A DNA stretch of 64,000 bases from Paraburkholderia bryophila. Lineage in GTDB: Bacteria > Pseudomonadota > Gammaproteobacteria > Burkholderiales > Burkholderiaceae. Under the pieces are notes generated by a model. That model did not search any database. It was not told where the DNA came from and was given only the letters and a program-made list of their open reading frames with translations. Positions within the stretch are counted from its first letter, which is position 1. The number at the start of each line of letters is the position of its first letter. A program made the translations under genes and the position numbers. Location: positions 248,001-312,000 of the forward strand of contig NZ_JACCAS010000002.1 of the NCBI RefSeq assembly GCF_013409255.1. Direction: 5' to 3'. Shown one piece after another: positions 15,442 through 25,122 of the stretch.

Positions 15442-17019
15442 TCACGCCCCCTTCGTCCCCTTCCTGCGCGGCGCACTCCCCTGCGCGAGTCCAAAATGTC
15501 CGCGAGTCTGCGCCCACACAATCGCCTCGCCGCGACTATGCACGTCGAGCTTCGCGTAAATCGTGGCGACGTGGTTACGCACCGTGTTCGGCGCCAACCC
15601 CAGTTCCCGCGCAATCTCCTTGTCCGCGAGACCGCCGCACAGGCAGGCGAACACGTCGCGCTCGCGGGCGGTCAGATCGGCGAGATGGCCACCCGCGTCG
15701 GGTGCATTCGCACGCCGCACGTTGACGAGCTTTTCGATCAAGGTCTGGCTGAACCACGAGGCGTCCTGCATGACGGTTTCGATCGCGGTCACCAGTTCCA
15801 TTTCGGAGCGCTTGCGCTCGGTGATATCGAGCAAGGTCATCAACACGCAGTCCTTGCCGTGAATGCTGACCGCCTCCGCCGACACCAGGCAGTTCAGCAT
15901 CTCGCCACCGTGGCTCTTCACCAGAAATTCGACGTTGCGCAAGCTGCCGGACTCGACCAGCGCCGCGCTGATCCGCGCGCAGGCGTCGTCGGTCCAGAGC
16001 GGGCTCTGATCGAGCGGCTTGCCGAGCAATTCCTCGGATCCGAAGCCGGTGGTCGCGGTAAACGCGTCGTTGATATCGAGCGTGGTGTAGTCGTCGGCGA
16101 CGAAGAGCGCGGTGGATACCGGCGTCATCCTGAACGACTTCTCGAAGCGTTCCTCGCTCTGGCGCAGCGCGCTTTCCGCGCGTTTGCGCGGTTCCAGATC
16201 CATGAACGTGAACAGCATGCAGGCCTCCTCGCCGATATCGATCGGCTGGCCGGCCACCACCACGAACTTGGTGCCACCTTCGGGCAGGCGCAGCAACGCC
16301 TCCATCTGCGGAATGGTCGCGCCTTCGCTGAGGCGTTCGATCGCGAGTTCACGTTTTTCAGCGCCTTCGAACACGTCGAGTTCGTACACCGAGCGGCCGA
16401 TCACGTCCTCGCGCGCATGGCCGGTCATCTCCAGAAAGCCGAGGTTGACCTTGATGTAGCGCTGGTCGCTCAACCGGCAGATCACCGCCGGCGCAGGATT
16501 CGCGTTGAAGGTCTTTTCGAAGCGCTTCTCGGCGCTCGCCCATTCGCTGGCGTCGTGCAGAATCAGCGCGAGACAGTCGGGCTCGCCGCGCGCATTGGTC
16601 AGCACGAGGCTGCGCACGCGGTGCACCCAGTTCACTTCGTCGTCGTGCGCGGGAAAAACTTCGACCACCACATCGCTGAAGCACTCGCCCGCGACCACAC
16701 GCTCGATCGGATAACTGCCTTCCGGCAGCGGATGGTTATTGCGGTAGCGCAGCCTGAAGCGTTCGCGGTACTCGGTGACGTCGGCGCCCAGTTGCGCGAC
16801 TTCGGTGATGCCGTGCATCTCCAGCGCGGCCTGATTGGCCCAGACGATGGTCTGATCCGGCTCGACGAGAATCACGCCCTCGGTGAGCCCGGTGATGATC
16901 TGCTGCAACTGGCGACGATCGGTCTGCGAGCGCAGCACTTTGTCGTCGGGCGGCGGGGCGTCGTCCGAAGCGGGAGATTGCACCAGTGGCGCCGGTGCAG
17001 CGGAAGTCGTGTCGGTCAT
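15442..17019 (-). CDS. Triple-PAS LuxR-type transcriptional regulator
   Basis: A 525-residue cytoplasmic regulator. Three PAS domains follow each other (about 35-150, 165-285 and 295-415; the last ends in LMTLLDITERKRSEMEL), and a LuxR/FixJ helix-turn-helix closes the protein (LTARERDVFACLCGGLADKEIARELGLAPNTVRNHVATIY spans it in two parts). No kinase, receiver or membrane domain is present, so signal sensing must occur in the PAS domains themselves, for example through a bound cofactor or ligand. The start is MTDTTSAAPAP. It lies upstream of the csbD pair on the same strand. TGCACCAG repeats on both sides suggest that it controls itself and csbD; this is inference. Confidence 0.88.
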   Translation of the reverse strand: MTDTTSAAPAPLVQSPASDDAPPPDDKVLRSQTDRRQLQQIITGLTEGVILVEPDQTIVWANQAALEMHGITEVAQLGADVTEYRERFRLRYRNNHPLPEGSYPIERVVAGECFSDVVVEVFPAHDDEVNWVHRVRSLVLTNARGEPDCLALILHDASEWASAEKRFEKTFNANPAPAVICRLSDQRYIKVNLGFLEMTGHAREDVIGRSVYELDVFEGAEKRELAIERLSEGATIPQMEALLRLPEGGTKFVVVAGQPIDIGEEACMLFTFMDLEPRKRAESALRQSEERFEKSFRMTPVSTALFVADDYTTLDINDAFTATTGFGSEELLGKPLDQSPLWTDDACARISAALVESGSLRNVEFLVKSHGGEMLNCLVSAEAVSIHGKDCVLMTLLDITERKRSEMELVTAIETVMQDASWFSQTLIEKLVNVRRANAPDAGGHLADLTARERDVFACLCGGLADKEIARELGLAPNTVRNHVATIYAKLDVHSRGEAIVWAQTRGHFGLAQGSAPRRKGTKGA

Positions 17020-17104
17020 TATGATTTTTGCGCGCGCGAACCGTGCGCGATAGCCTGTCCAGACCGCAGAATCGCCGAAATCGCGGCGTTATGCCAATAG
17101 CCAA

Positions 17105-17140
17105 TGCACCAGGCGGTCTGATGCAAGTGCACCAGGTGCA
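17105..17140. promoter_or_regulatory. TGCACCAG pair upstream of the PAS-LuxR gene
   Basis: TGCACCAG occurs at 17105-17112 and 17128-17135, 23 bases apart; the second forms the palindrome TGCACC-A-GGTGCA (17128-17140). They sit about 85-120 bases before the start at 17019 in a 310-bp gap that has no gene, a fitting place for an autoregulatory operator. Confidence 0.5.
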
Positions 17141-17329
17141 GGAGGGACAGGCCGGTCGCGTGGGCAAACCGGCAAACTTCACGCTTTTTCCGGCTCCGAT
17201 ACGGGCAAACTTCAGGACGAGCCGGTAGAAAGTACGAATACGGTGCCATTGCAGCGCCGTCAGGTGGATTCACGCGTTATTCCGCGGCGCCGACCGGCGC
17301 CGCGTCAAAACTTGTCGAATCGCGCTCCG

Positions 17330-18469
17330 CTAAGCCCCCAACGCAACCAGCGGATGCGCCTCGCGCTTCCACGGCGAAGCCAGAAAATGCCGGACCCGCT
17401 CAGGCCGCACTTCAGCCAGTGTGGCCGGCGCCCAGCGCGGCTTGCGATCTTTATCGATCAATTGCGCCCGCACGCCTTCGCAGAAGTCGCCCTCGTCGAT
17501 CACGCGTTTGACGATGCCCAATTCCATCCGGAAGCACTCGGCGAGCGTCATCTGCCGGCCGCGCAGCAGCGCCTCGCGCGTCACGTACAGCATGGTGGGC
17601 GAATGGCCGGTGAGCGCGTCGTAGGTGGCCTGCAACCATTGCCTGACCTCGCGCGGCGGCTCACGCTCCAGATCGTGGCGCAACGTCGCGACCATTCGCT
17701 CGATGCTCGAGCGCCGATCGAAGTGCCGCAAGATCAGTTGCGTGAACGGCCCCACCGCCGCGTGCGGAATGATGTTGCACGGCGGTTCGAAGACGCCGCG
17801 CAACGCGGCGAGCAGATCGCCGTCGTGCGGCATGCGCTGCAGGCGCTCTTCGAAGGTAGCGAGCCATTCCGCCGGCACGCACAGATCGGCGAGCTGCAGG
17901 CGCAATGCATCCGCACCGGACAGCGTCGCGCCGGTCAGGCCGACATACAACGCCAGTTCCGTCGGCATCACGCCCAGAAAGTGCGTCGCGCCGACATCGG
18001 GCAGAAAGCCGATGCGCGTCTCCGGCATCGCGATCTTGCTGCGCTCGGTGACGATACGCAGCCGCGCCGCCTGGCCGAGGCCCATGCCGCCGCCCATCGT
18101 CACCCCGTCGAGCAGCGCGACCACCGGCTTCGGAAACGTATGCAGCGCGTAGTCGATCCGGTATTCGTCGACGAAGAACGCGAGCCAGCGGCTGTCGGCG
18201 TTTTTCGCCAGCTTTTGCACTTCGCGCACGTCGCCGCCGGCGCAAAAGCCTTTGGCGCCCGCGCCCTTCAGCACGAGCGCGACGATGCCGTCGTCGCTGC
18301 GGCAATGTTCGACCAGCACCGCGAGCTCGCGCACCATGGCGTGCGACAGCGCATTGAGCGCAGCCGGCCGGTTCAGCGTGACGATCGCCACGCGGTTGAC
18401 GACGCGAAACAGAATCTCGCGTTCCGCTTCGACTTGCGTGTCGAGGGCGGCGCTTTGCACGGCGCTCAT
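17330..18469 (-). CDS. 3-Hydroxyisobutyryl-CoA hydrolase (enoyl-CoA hydratase/isomerase family)
   Basis: A 379-residue crotonase-fold hydrolase that releases free 3-hydroxyisobutyrate from its CoA ester in valine breakdown. Family marks: GFCAGGDVREVQKLA, the oxyanion block LLDGVTMGGGMGLGQAA, and MPETRIGFLPDVGATHFL, whose PDVG-THFL pattern separates hydrolases of this branch from ordinary hydratases. Length (about 380) also fits. The ATG at 18469 overlaps the stop of the upstream enoyl-CoA hydratase (ATGA), showing translational coupling, and AGGAG precedes it. It is the last gene of the operon. Confidence 0.92.
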   Translation of the reverse strand: MSAVQSAALDTQVEAEREILFRVVNRVAIVTLNRPAALNALSHAMVRELAVLVEHCRSDDGIVALVLKGAGAKGFCAGGDVREVQKLAKNADSRWLAFFVDEYRIDYALHTFPKPVVALLDGVTMGGGMGLGQAARLRIVTERSKIAMPETRIGFLPDVGATHFLGVMPTELALYVGLTGATLSGADALRLQLADLCVPAEWLATFEERLQRMPHDGDLLAALRGVFEPPCNIIPHAAVGPFTQLILRHFDRRSSIERMVATLRHDLEREPPREVRQWLQATYDALTGHSPTMLYVTREALLRGRQMTLAECFRMELGIVKRVIDEGDFCEGVRAQLIDKDRKPRWAPATLAEVRPERVRHFLASPWKREAHPLVALGA

Positions 18470-19314
18470 CGATTCGTCTCCTGCACGGCTTGAGCGGCAC
18501 GAGCGGCGTGGTCCGAAGAGTGATCGCCCGGCTGCCCCTGCGCCACCGCCCAACGCGGTGCGCGTTTTTCGAGGAACGCGTTGACTCCTTCGCGCTGATC
18601 TGCACCGTCGAACAGATCGACGAAACGCTCGCGCTCCAGCGCCAACGCCGCCGAGCGCGGCACGCCGTTGCGCCCCTGATGAATCAACGTCTTGCTGAAG
18701 CCGACCGCTTGCGGGCTCAGATTCGCGACCCGCGCCGCCATGCTCAGTGCGGCCTCGCGCGCGGCGCCTTTCTCGACGACTTCCTCGACCAGACCGATCC
18801 GCAACGCGGTCGCCGCGTCGACGCGTTCGCCCGTCAGGATCATCCGCTTGGCCCAGCCTTCGCCGACCAGCCACGGCAGCGTCTGCGTGCCGCAACCGCA
18901 AGGCAGCAAACCGACCGCGGTCTCGGGCAAGGCCAGCAACGCGTGCTGTTCCGCGATGCGGATATCGCACGCCAACGCGCATTCGAGTCCGCCGCCCATC
19001 GCGTAGCCGTTGATCGCCGCGATCACCACCGGCCGCGCGTTCTGCAAGGTTTCGAACGCCGCGCCGAAGCGCGCCGCCGCGGTGCGCGCGACTTCGCGGT
19101 TACCGTCGGCGAAAGTGTTCAGATCGGCGCCCGCGCTAAAAAACTTGGGGCCGTCGCCGGTAATCACGATGGCTCGCACGCGAGCCTCGACGTTCAATCG
19201 CTCGACCGTCTGCTGCAATTGCAGCAAGCCCTCGGGCGTGAACGCGTTGGCGGGCGGCCGCTTCAGCGTCAGCAGCGCGACGGCGCCGTCGTGCGCGTAA
19301 TCGAGTTCGATCAT
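18466..19314 (-). CDS. Enoyl-CoA hydratase (methacrylyl-CoA hydration)
   Basis: A 282-residue crotonase. The oxyanion segment AINGYAMGGGLECALACDI and the block LALPETAVGLLPCGCGTQTLPW carry the two catalytic glutamates expected for a hydratase. In this operon it would hydrate methacrylyl-CoA to 3-hydroxyisobutyryl-CoA. The start codon shares one base with the mmsB stop (TAATG), and its own stop overlaps the hydrolase start. The C-terminal twenty or so residues (after EKRAPRW) are polar and non-conserved. Confidence 0.92.
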   Translation of the reverse strand: MIELDYAHDGAVALLTLKRPPANAFTPEGLLQLQQTVERLNVEARVRAIVITGDGPKFFSAGADLNTFADGNREVARTAAARFGAAFETLQNARPVVIAAINGYAMGGGLECALACDIRIAEQHALLALPETAVGLLPCGCGTQTLPWLVGEGWAKRMILTGERVDAATALRIGLVEEVVEKGAAREAALSMAARVANLSPQAVGFSKTLIHQGRNGVPRSAALALERERFVDLFDGADQREGVNAFLEKRAPRWAVAQGQPGDHSSDHAARAAQAVQETNR

Positions 19315-20216
19315 TACGCGTCCCCGTCCTTGCTGTCGTTGCGATACAACTTGATCACGGCGGAAAAGTCGAGACGTCCCGCGCCTTTCGTGCTCATCGT
19401 TTGATAGAGCTGCTGCGCGAGCGCGCCGAGATACACCGGCTGACGCGCGCTTCGGGCGGCGTCGGTGGCGAGGCCCAGGTCCTTGAGCATCAGATCGGTG
19501 CCGAAGCCGCCCGTATAACCGCGTGTGGACGGCGCGGTTTCGATCACGCCCGGCATCGGGTTATACGTGTCGGAACTCCAGCAGCGCCCCGTCGACGTAT
19601 TGATGATGCCGCCCAGCACCTTCGCGTCGATACCGAGCGCTTCGCCGAGCGACATCGCCTCCGCGACGCCCGCCATCGTGATACCGAGCACGAGGTTATT
19701 GCAGATCTTCGCGACCTGGCCGGTGCCGGTGTCGCCGCAATGGACGATGTTCTTGCCCATGGCCGACAGCACCGGCTTGACCTGCTCATACGCGCTGGCG
19801 CTGCCGCCCACCATGAAGGTCAGCGTGCCGGCCGCCGCGCCGCCGGTGCCGCCCGACACGGGCGCATCGACGAACCGATTGCCGTGCTGCGCCGCGAGTT
19901 CGGCGAAGGCCTTCACGCTGACCGGATCGATCGTGCTCGAATCGATGATCGTCACGCCTTTGGCGATGCCCGCGAACACGCCGTCGGCTGCGGTAAGCAC
20001 GCTGCGCACATGCGCGGCGGCCGGCAGCATCGTGATCACGCATTCCATGTCCGTCACCGCCGCTTGCGGCGACGCGGCGGCTTTCGCGCCGGCGTCGACC
20101 AGCGCCTGCACCGCTTGCGCGTTGAGGTCGAACACATTGACCGTGTGGCCGGCTTTCAGCAGGTTGTGCGCCATCGGCGCGCCCATGTTGCCGAGTCCGA
20201 TGAAAGCTATTTTCAT
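19314..20216 (-). CDS. mmsB: 3-Hydroxyisobutyrate dehydrogenase
   Basis: A 300-residue beta-hydroxyacid dehydrogenase that oxidises 3-hydroxyisobutyrate to methylmalonate semialdehyde with NAD+. The nucleotide-binding GLGNMGAPMAHNLLKAGH (7-24), the substrate block DAPVSGGTGGAAAGTLTFMVGG and the catalytic lysine region GTGQVAKICNN are all intact. The start at 20216 (MKIAFIGLG) matches the family; a longer open frame before it is a Ser/Arg-rich run. It sits between mmsA and the hydratase in a tightly packed operon. Confidence 0.96.
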   Translation of the reverse strand: MKIAFIGLGNMGAPMAHNLLKAGHTVNVFDLNAQAVQALVDAGAKAAASPQAAVTDMECVITMLPAAAHVRSVLTAADGVFAGIAKGVTIIDSSTIDPVSVKAFAELAAQHGNRFVDAPVSGGTGGAAAGTLTFMVGGSASAYEQVKPVLSAMGKNIVHCGDTGTGQVAKICNNLVLGITMAGVAEAMSLGEALGIDAKVLGGIINTSTGRCWSSDTYNPMPGVIETAPSTRGYTGGFGTDLMLKDLGLATDAARSARQPVYLGALAQQLYQTMSTKGAGRLDFSAVIKLYRNDSKDGDA

Positions 20217-20262
20217 AATGTCGTCTCCGTGTGTTCGCGTGATCGCCTGGTCAATTAAGCGC

Positions 20263-21792
20263 TCAGCGCAGGCTGATGGTCGTGTTGACGCCGTCGTTGA
20301 CGGTGTCGTCGTCGAACCAGCGGGCCGTGACGGTCTTGGTCTGCGTGTAGAACTGCACGACCTGTTTGCCGTACGGGCCGAGATCGCCGAGCTTCGAGCC
20401 GCGCGAACCGGTAAAGCTGAAGAACGGCACCGGCACCGGAATCGGAATGTTGATGCCGACCTGGCCGATGTCAATTTCGCTCTGGAACTTGCGCGCCGCC
20501 GCGCCGCTCTGCGTGAAGAGGCCGACGCCATTGCCGAACGGATTGCGGTTGACGAGCGCGATCGCGTCGTCGAGCGTGGCGGCGTTCAGAATCACGAGCA
20601 CCGGTCCGAAGATTTCCTGCGTGTAGATCTGCATCTCGGTCGTGACGTCGGTGAACACCGTCGGGCCGATGAAGTTGCCCTGCTCGTAGCCGGGCACCTT
20701 CACGTCGCGACCGTCGAGCGCGAGCGTGGCGCCTTCTTTCACGCCCGCTTCGATCAGACCGAGAACGCGTTGCTTCGCCGCGCGCGAGACCACCGGGCCG
20801 ACATCGGTATTCGGCTCGCTGCCCGCGTTGACCTTGAGCGTTTTCGCCTTCGCGACGATCTCCGGCACCCACTGCTGCGCCGCGCCCACCAGCACGACAA
20901 CCGAGGTCGCCATGCAACGCTGCCCGGCCGCGCCGAAGCCGGCGCCGGCCAGCGCGTTCAGGGTTTGCTCACGGTTCGCGTCGGGCAGCACCACGGCGTG
21001 GTTCTTCGCGCCCATCATCGATTGCACGCGCTTGCCGTGTTCGCTGCCGAGGCGGTACACGTGTGTGCCGACCGCCGTCGAGCCGACGAACGACACCGCT
21101 TTGATCAGCTCATGCGTGCACAGCGCGTCGACCACGTCCTTGCCGCCGTGCACGACGTTCAGCACGCCCTTCGGAATGCCAGCCTGCAGCGCGAGTTCGA
21201 CCAGTTGCATGGTCGACATCGGGTCCTGTTCGGACGGTTTCAGCACGAAGGTATTGCCGCAGACGATCGCCATCGGGAACATCCACAGCGGGATCATGGC
21301 GGGGAAATTGAACGGCGTAATGCCGGCGCACACGCCGATCGGTTGACGCAGCGTGTACGTATCCACGCCGCCCGCCACGTTTTCCGCGAATTCGCCCTGC
21401 TGCAAGCTGCCGATCGAGCACGCATGCTCGACCACTTCCAGACCGCGGAAGATATCGCCTTCGGCATCCGGAATCGTCTTGCCCTGTTCGGCGCTCAAGG
21501 TCTTCGCGATGCGCGGCATGTTCTCGCGGATCAGCGCCTGGTACTTCAGCATGATGCGCATGCGGGCGCCGATCGGCGTGTCCTTCCACGTCTTGAACGC
21601 GGCGTGCGCGGAGCTGATCGCCTCGTTAACTTCCGCGGCGGTGGCGAACGGCACGCGCGCCAGCACCTCCTGCGTGGCCGGGTTGACGATATCGCGCCAT
21701 TCAGTGGTCTTCGATTCGACGAACTCGCCGTTGATCAGCAACTTGACGGTGGCCACTTCGTGCGCCGCCTGGTTCGAAGCAATTGCGTTCAT
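20263..21792 (-). CDS. mmsA: Methylmalonate-semialdehyde dehydrogenase (CoA-acylating)
   Basis: A 509-residue aldehyde dehydrogenase that converts methylmalonate semialdehyde to propionyl-CoA. It has ITPFNFPAMIPLWMFPMAI (substrate/cofactor wall), the SFVGSTAVG nucleotide loop and the catalytic cysteine in GAAGQRCMATS, all typical of MmsA. CAGGAG supports the start at 21792. mmsA-mmsB adjacency is conserved across proteobacteria and fixes the pathway as valine catabolism. Confidence 0.96.
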   Translation of the reverse strand: MNAIASNQAAHEVATVKLLINGEFVESKTTEWRDIVNPATQEVLARVPFATAAEVNEAISSAHAAFKTWKDTPIGARMRIMLKYQALIRENMPRIAKTLSAEQGKTIPDAEGDIFRGLEVVEHACSIGSLQQGEFAENVAGGVDTYTLRQPIGVCAGITPFNFPAMIPLWMFPMAIVCGNTFVLKPSEQDPMSTMQLVELALQAGIPKGVLNVVHGGKDVVDALCTHELIKAVSFVGSTAVGTHVYRLGSEHGKRVQSMMGAKNHAVVLPDANREQTLNALAGAGFGAAGQRCMATSVVVLVGAAQQWVPEIVAKAKTLKVNAGSEPNTDVGPVVSRAAKQRVLGLIEAGVKEGATLALDGRDVKVPGYEQGNFIGPTVFTDVTTEMQIYTQEIFGPVLVILNAATLDDAIALVNRNPFGNGVGLFTQSGAAARKFQSEIDIGQVGINIPIPVPVPFFSFTGSRGSKLGDLGPYGKQVVQFYTQTKTVTARWFDDDTVNDGVNTTISLR

Positions 21793-21851
21793 GCTGAAAC
21801 TCCTGTGCAGTGGCCGCGCGGCGGCCGGGCAGTAACTGGGAATGAAAAAAA

Positions 21852-23546
21852 TCAACGCAGGTCCGGGAAATCCTCTTCCCAGTACTCGTCCGGCAGGCGC
21901 GCGGGTTCGGCTTCGCGCTCCATTTCGCGGCGCCGCAACTCGACGCGGCGAATCTTGCCGGAGATGGTTTTCGGCAGCTCGCTGAATTGCAGACGGCGAA
22001 TCCGCTTGTACGGCGCGAGCTTTTCGCGCGAAAACGCGAACACGGCACGCGCGAGTTCCGGGCCGGCTTCGTAGCCTTGGCGCACGGTGACGAATGCTTT
22101 GGGGACGGAGAGACGCAGTGCGTCGGCGCTGGGCACCACGGCGGCCTCGCCGATCGCTTCGTGTTCGATCAGCACGCTTTCGAGTTCGAACGGGCTCAGT
22201 CGATAGTCGGACGATTTGAAAACGTCGTCGGCACGGCCGACATAGACGTAGTAGCCGTCGTCGCGGCGCAATGCGACATCGGACGTGCGGTAGAAACCGT
22301 TGCGCATGGCTTGCGCGGTGGCGTCGGCGTTATTGGCGTAGCCGGTCATCAGGCCGAGCGGACGCGCGCCGTTGAGCGGCAGCGCGATTTCGCCTTCGGT
22401 GACGAGTTGATCGTCGGCGTCGACCAGTTCGATTTTGTAGCCGGGCAACGGACGTCCCATCGATCCGGCCACCACTGGTTGTCCCGGCGAGTTGCCGATC
22501 TGGCAGGTCGTTTCGGTCTGGCCGAAGCCGTCGCGTATCGTAATGCCCCACGCGTGCTTCACGCGTTCGATGATCTCCGGATTCAACGGCTCGCCCGCGC
22601 CGACGATCTCGCGCAGCTTGACCGGATAATCGGTCAGAGGCTCCTGCACCAGCATGCGCCAGACGGTGGGCGGCGCGCACAGCGTGGTGACGTTGAAACG
22701 CACCAGCACGTTCAGCGTGTCTTTCGGCACGAAGCGCGGGAAGTTGAACACGAACACGCAGGCCTGCGCATTCCACGGCGCGAAGAAGCAGCTCCACGCG
22801 TGCTTGGCCCAACCCGGCGAGCTGATGTTCCAGTGGATGTCGTTCGGTTGCAGGCCGATCCAGTACATGGTCGACAGATGCCCGACCGGATAGCTTTGAT
22901 GCGTATGTTCGACCAGCTTCGGCTTCGACGTCGTGCCCGACGTGAAGTACAGCAACAGCGGATCGGTGGCGAGCGTGACGCCCTGCGGGGTGAATTGCGG
23001 CGACGCTTCGTAGGCTGCGGCAAGATCGAGCCAGCCGTCGCGCGGAGCGCCGGCCGAAATGCGTGTGAGCGGCACGTCGAGCGTGTCGAATTTGCTCAAC
23101 TCCGCGCTGTCGACCACCACGAATTTTGCACCGCCGATCTGCACGCGATCGCGCACGTCGTCGGCTGACAACTGCGTGGTGGCGGGCAGCACGATCGCGC
23201 CGAGTTTCATCGCGGCGAGCATCACGTCCCATAGTTCGACGCGGTTCGGCAGCATCAGCAGCAAGCGGTCGCCGCGGCCCACGCCGACACTGCGCAGGTA
23301 GTTCGCCATGCGCGAAGAGCGCTCCGACATCTGCGCATACGACAGGCGCAGACCGCCGCCGGTTGGGTCGTCGACGATCCACAGCGCCGGGTTGTGATTG
23401 TCGCGCGCGATCACGTCGAAATAGTCCAGCGCCCAGTTGAACTCGCCCAACGCCGGCCACGTGAATTCGCGGTACGCCCGGTCGTAGTCGGTTCGATGGC
23501 GCAGTAGGAAGTCACGCGCGTCGAAGAAACCTTTCGCTGCCGTCAT
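21852..23546 (-). CDS. AMP-dependent acyl-CoA synthetase (medium/short-chain, ACSM-like)
   Basis: A 564-residue ligase of the acyl-adenylate family. The P-loop YFTSGTTSKPKLVEH (200-214), the motif GFGQTET, YRTSDVALRRDDGYYVYVGRADDVFKSSDYR (hinge and A8) and the catalytic-lysine end KTISGKIRR are intact. In this operon it could activate isobutyrate (or a related branched short acid) to its CoA ester, feeding the acyl-CoA dehydrogenase encoded upstream. The start at 23546 has an AGGAG site that forms part of a repeat-associated leader (see the element at 23563). Substrate assignment is contextual. Confidence 0.9.
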   Translation of the reverse strand: MTAAKGFFDARDFLLRHRTDYDRAYREFTWPALGEFNWALDYFDVIARDNHNPALWIVDDPTGGGLRLSYAQMSERSSRMANYLRSVGVGRGDRLLLMLPNRVELWDVMLAAMKLGAIVLPATTQLSADDVRDRVQIGGAKFVVVDSAELSKFDTLDVPLTRISAGAPRDGWLDLAAAYEASPQFTPQGVTLATDPLLLYFTSGTTSKPKLVEHTHQSYPVGHLSTMYWIGLQPNDIHWNISSPGWAKHAWSCFFAPWNAQACVFVFNFPRFVPKDTLNVLVRFNVTTLCAPPTVWRMLVQEPLTDYPVKLREIVGAGEPLNPEIIERVKHAWGITIRDGFGQTETTCQIGNSPGQPVVAGSMGRPLPGYKIELVDADDQLVTEGEIALPLNGARPLGLMTGYANNADATAQAMRNGFYRTSDVALRRDDGYYVYVGRADDVFKSSDYRLSPFELESVLIEHEAIGEAAVVPSADALRLSVPKAFVTVRQGYEAGPELARAVFAFSREKLAPYKRIRRLQFSELPKTISGKIRRVELRRREMEREAEPARLPDEYWEEDFPDLR

Positions 23547-23562
23547 CGTCGTCTCCTGTGTC

Positions 23563-23595
23563 GACCCGGGTTAGCGGTGGGCGCTGACTCGGGTC
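23563..23595 (-). repeat. Second copy of the conserved leader hairpin element
   Basis: Read on the minus strand, GACCCGAGTCAGCGC and CGCTAACCCGGGTC form the arms and GACACAGGAG follows directly, giving the ribosome binding site of the acyl-CoA synthetase. The arms and the downstream junction match the copy at 11049-11091 although the downstream genes are unrelated. Confidence 0.72.
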
Positions 23596-23743
23596 GCATT
23601 GGTGGCGCGCTATGCGCTCCGTTTTTTTGGCTTTGCTGCGTTGCTGCTTTGTTTCTTTGCCGCTTTACACTCATGCACCGGCTTCCTCGCGCGTCGGCTC
23701 CGCGGTCAAACTATTTTGCGCTCAAACGCGGTCTGCCTCGCGT

Positions 23744-24877
23744 TTAAACATTGCGCGCGATCACCATACGCTGCACTTCGCTGGTTCCTTCGTAAATCTG
23801 CGTGATGCGGGCATCGCGATAGTGACGCTCCACGGCATAGTCTTCCAGATAGCCGTAGCCGCCGTGAATCTGGATCGCCTTCGAACAGATCTGCTCGGCC
23901 GCTTCCGACGCGAACAGTTTCGCCTGCGACGCCTCCGACAAACACGGCAACCCTTCCGTGCGCAAGCGTGCCGCGTGGTGCACCAGCAAGCGCGCGGCGT
24001 TCAATTGCGTGGTCATGTCGGCGAGCATGGAAGCGATGGCCTGGTGATCCTTGATCGCCTTGCCGAACTGCATGCGTTCGCTCGCATAGAGGCGCGCGGC
24101 GTCGAACGCGGCCCGTGCAATGCCGACCGCCTGCGCGGCAATACCAATGCGCCCGCCTTCGAGATTCGACAGCGCGATGCGCAAGCCCTCGCCCGGTTCG
24201 CCGAGCAGGTTCTCTTCCGGCACCGCGCAATCGTCGAGCGAGATCGGGCAGGTGTCGGACGCGCGAATGCCGAGCTTGTGCTCCGGCTTGCCGACGTTGA
24301 AGCCCGGCGTATCGGTCGGCACGATGAAGGCCGACAAACCACGCTTGCCGAGCTCGGGATCGGTGACGGCGAACACGATCGCGATATCGGCGCGCGAGCC
24401 GTTGGTCACGAACTGCTTGCTGCCGTTGAGGATCCACTTGCCGTCCTGCAGCACGGCGCGGGTGCGCAGATTGTTCGCCTCGGAACCCGCCTGCGGCTCG
24501 GTCAGACAGAACGCGCCGATACTGCGGCCGGTCGCGAGATCTTGCAGATAGCGGTCTTTCTGCGCCTGGGTGCCGAACTTGAGAATCGGCCCGCAGCCGA
24601 CCGAGTTGTGCACGCTCATCAGCGTGGCGCACGACGCGCAGCCGGCCGCGATCTCTTCGATCGCGAGCGCGTAGGCCACGTAGTCGGTGTACGAGCCGCC
24701 CCATTCCGCCGGCACGATCATGCCGAGCAAACCGAGCTCGCCCATCTGCGTGACGACCTCCGCAGGCAGTTGCGCTTCGCGGTCCCATTGCGCCGCGTGC
24801 GGCGCGAGTTGTTCGGTGGCGAAGTCACGCGCGGCGTCGCGGATCATTCGTTGGTCTTCGGTATAGAAGCTGTCCAT
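23744..24877 (-). CDS. Acyl-CoA dehydrogenase, probably isobutyryl-CoA dehydrogenase
   Basis: A 377-residue FAD-dependent acyl-CoA dehydrogenase. The family signatures are present: [19 protein letters not shown] (flavin/substrate), the [20 protein letters not shown] block, and the catalytic glutamate in [11 protein letters not shown]. In the context of mmsA/mmsB it most likely oxidises isobutyryl-CoA to methacrylyl-CoA; short branched-chain 2-methylbutyryl-CoA is the alternative. It is the first gene of the leftward operon, about 200 bases ahead of the acyl-CoA synthetase, and its promoter must lie in the 245-bp gap shared with the divergent AraC gene. Confidence 0.92.
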   Translation of the reverse strand: MDSFYTEDQRMIRDAARDFATEQLAPHAAQWDREAQLPAEVVTQMGELGLLGMIVPAEWGGSYTDYVAYALAIEEIAAGCASCATLMSVHNSVGCGPILKFGTQAQKDRYLQDLATGRSIGAFCLTEPQAGSEANNLRTRAVLQDGKWILNGSKQFVTNGSRADIAIVFAVTDPELGKRGLSAFIVPTDTPGFNVGKPEHKLGIRASDTCPISLDDCAVPEENLLGEPGEGLRIALSNLEGGRIGIAAQAVGIARAAFDAARLYASERMQFGKAIKDHQAIASMLADMTTQLNAARLLVHHAARLRTEGLPCLSEASQAKLFASEAAEQICSKAIQIHGGYGYLEDYAVERHYRDARITQIYEGTSEVQRMVIARNV

Positions 24878-25122
24878 GGCGCTCGATCCTGTCTGGTCCG
24901 TCTGATCGCGGTGAAGAGCCCGTCTCCTGGGTCGCCCGCGATCTCATAAAGGATAAGTGTAGGCAAGCCGCTGGACAGGTTCGATGCTCAGCCCGATCAT
25001 TCTGGGTGAGCGCATTTGCCATACTGATACTATGCAAGCCCGATTCGAGCCGCAATTTCAAGGGCTTGGCGAATCGTCACAAGGAAAATGTTGAGCGCTT
25101 TTGCCAGCTTGAGCAGACTCGG

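Noticed and set aside
19525..22074. An 849-codon plus-strand reading frame opposite mmsB, mmsA and the synthetase
   Set aside because: It is antisense to three clear genes, Arg/His/Ala-rich and matches no protein; it arises from high GC at codon third positions.
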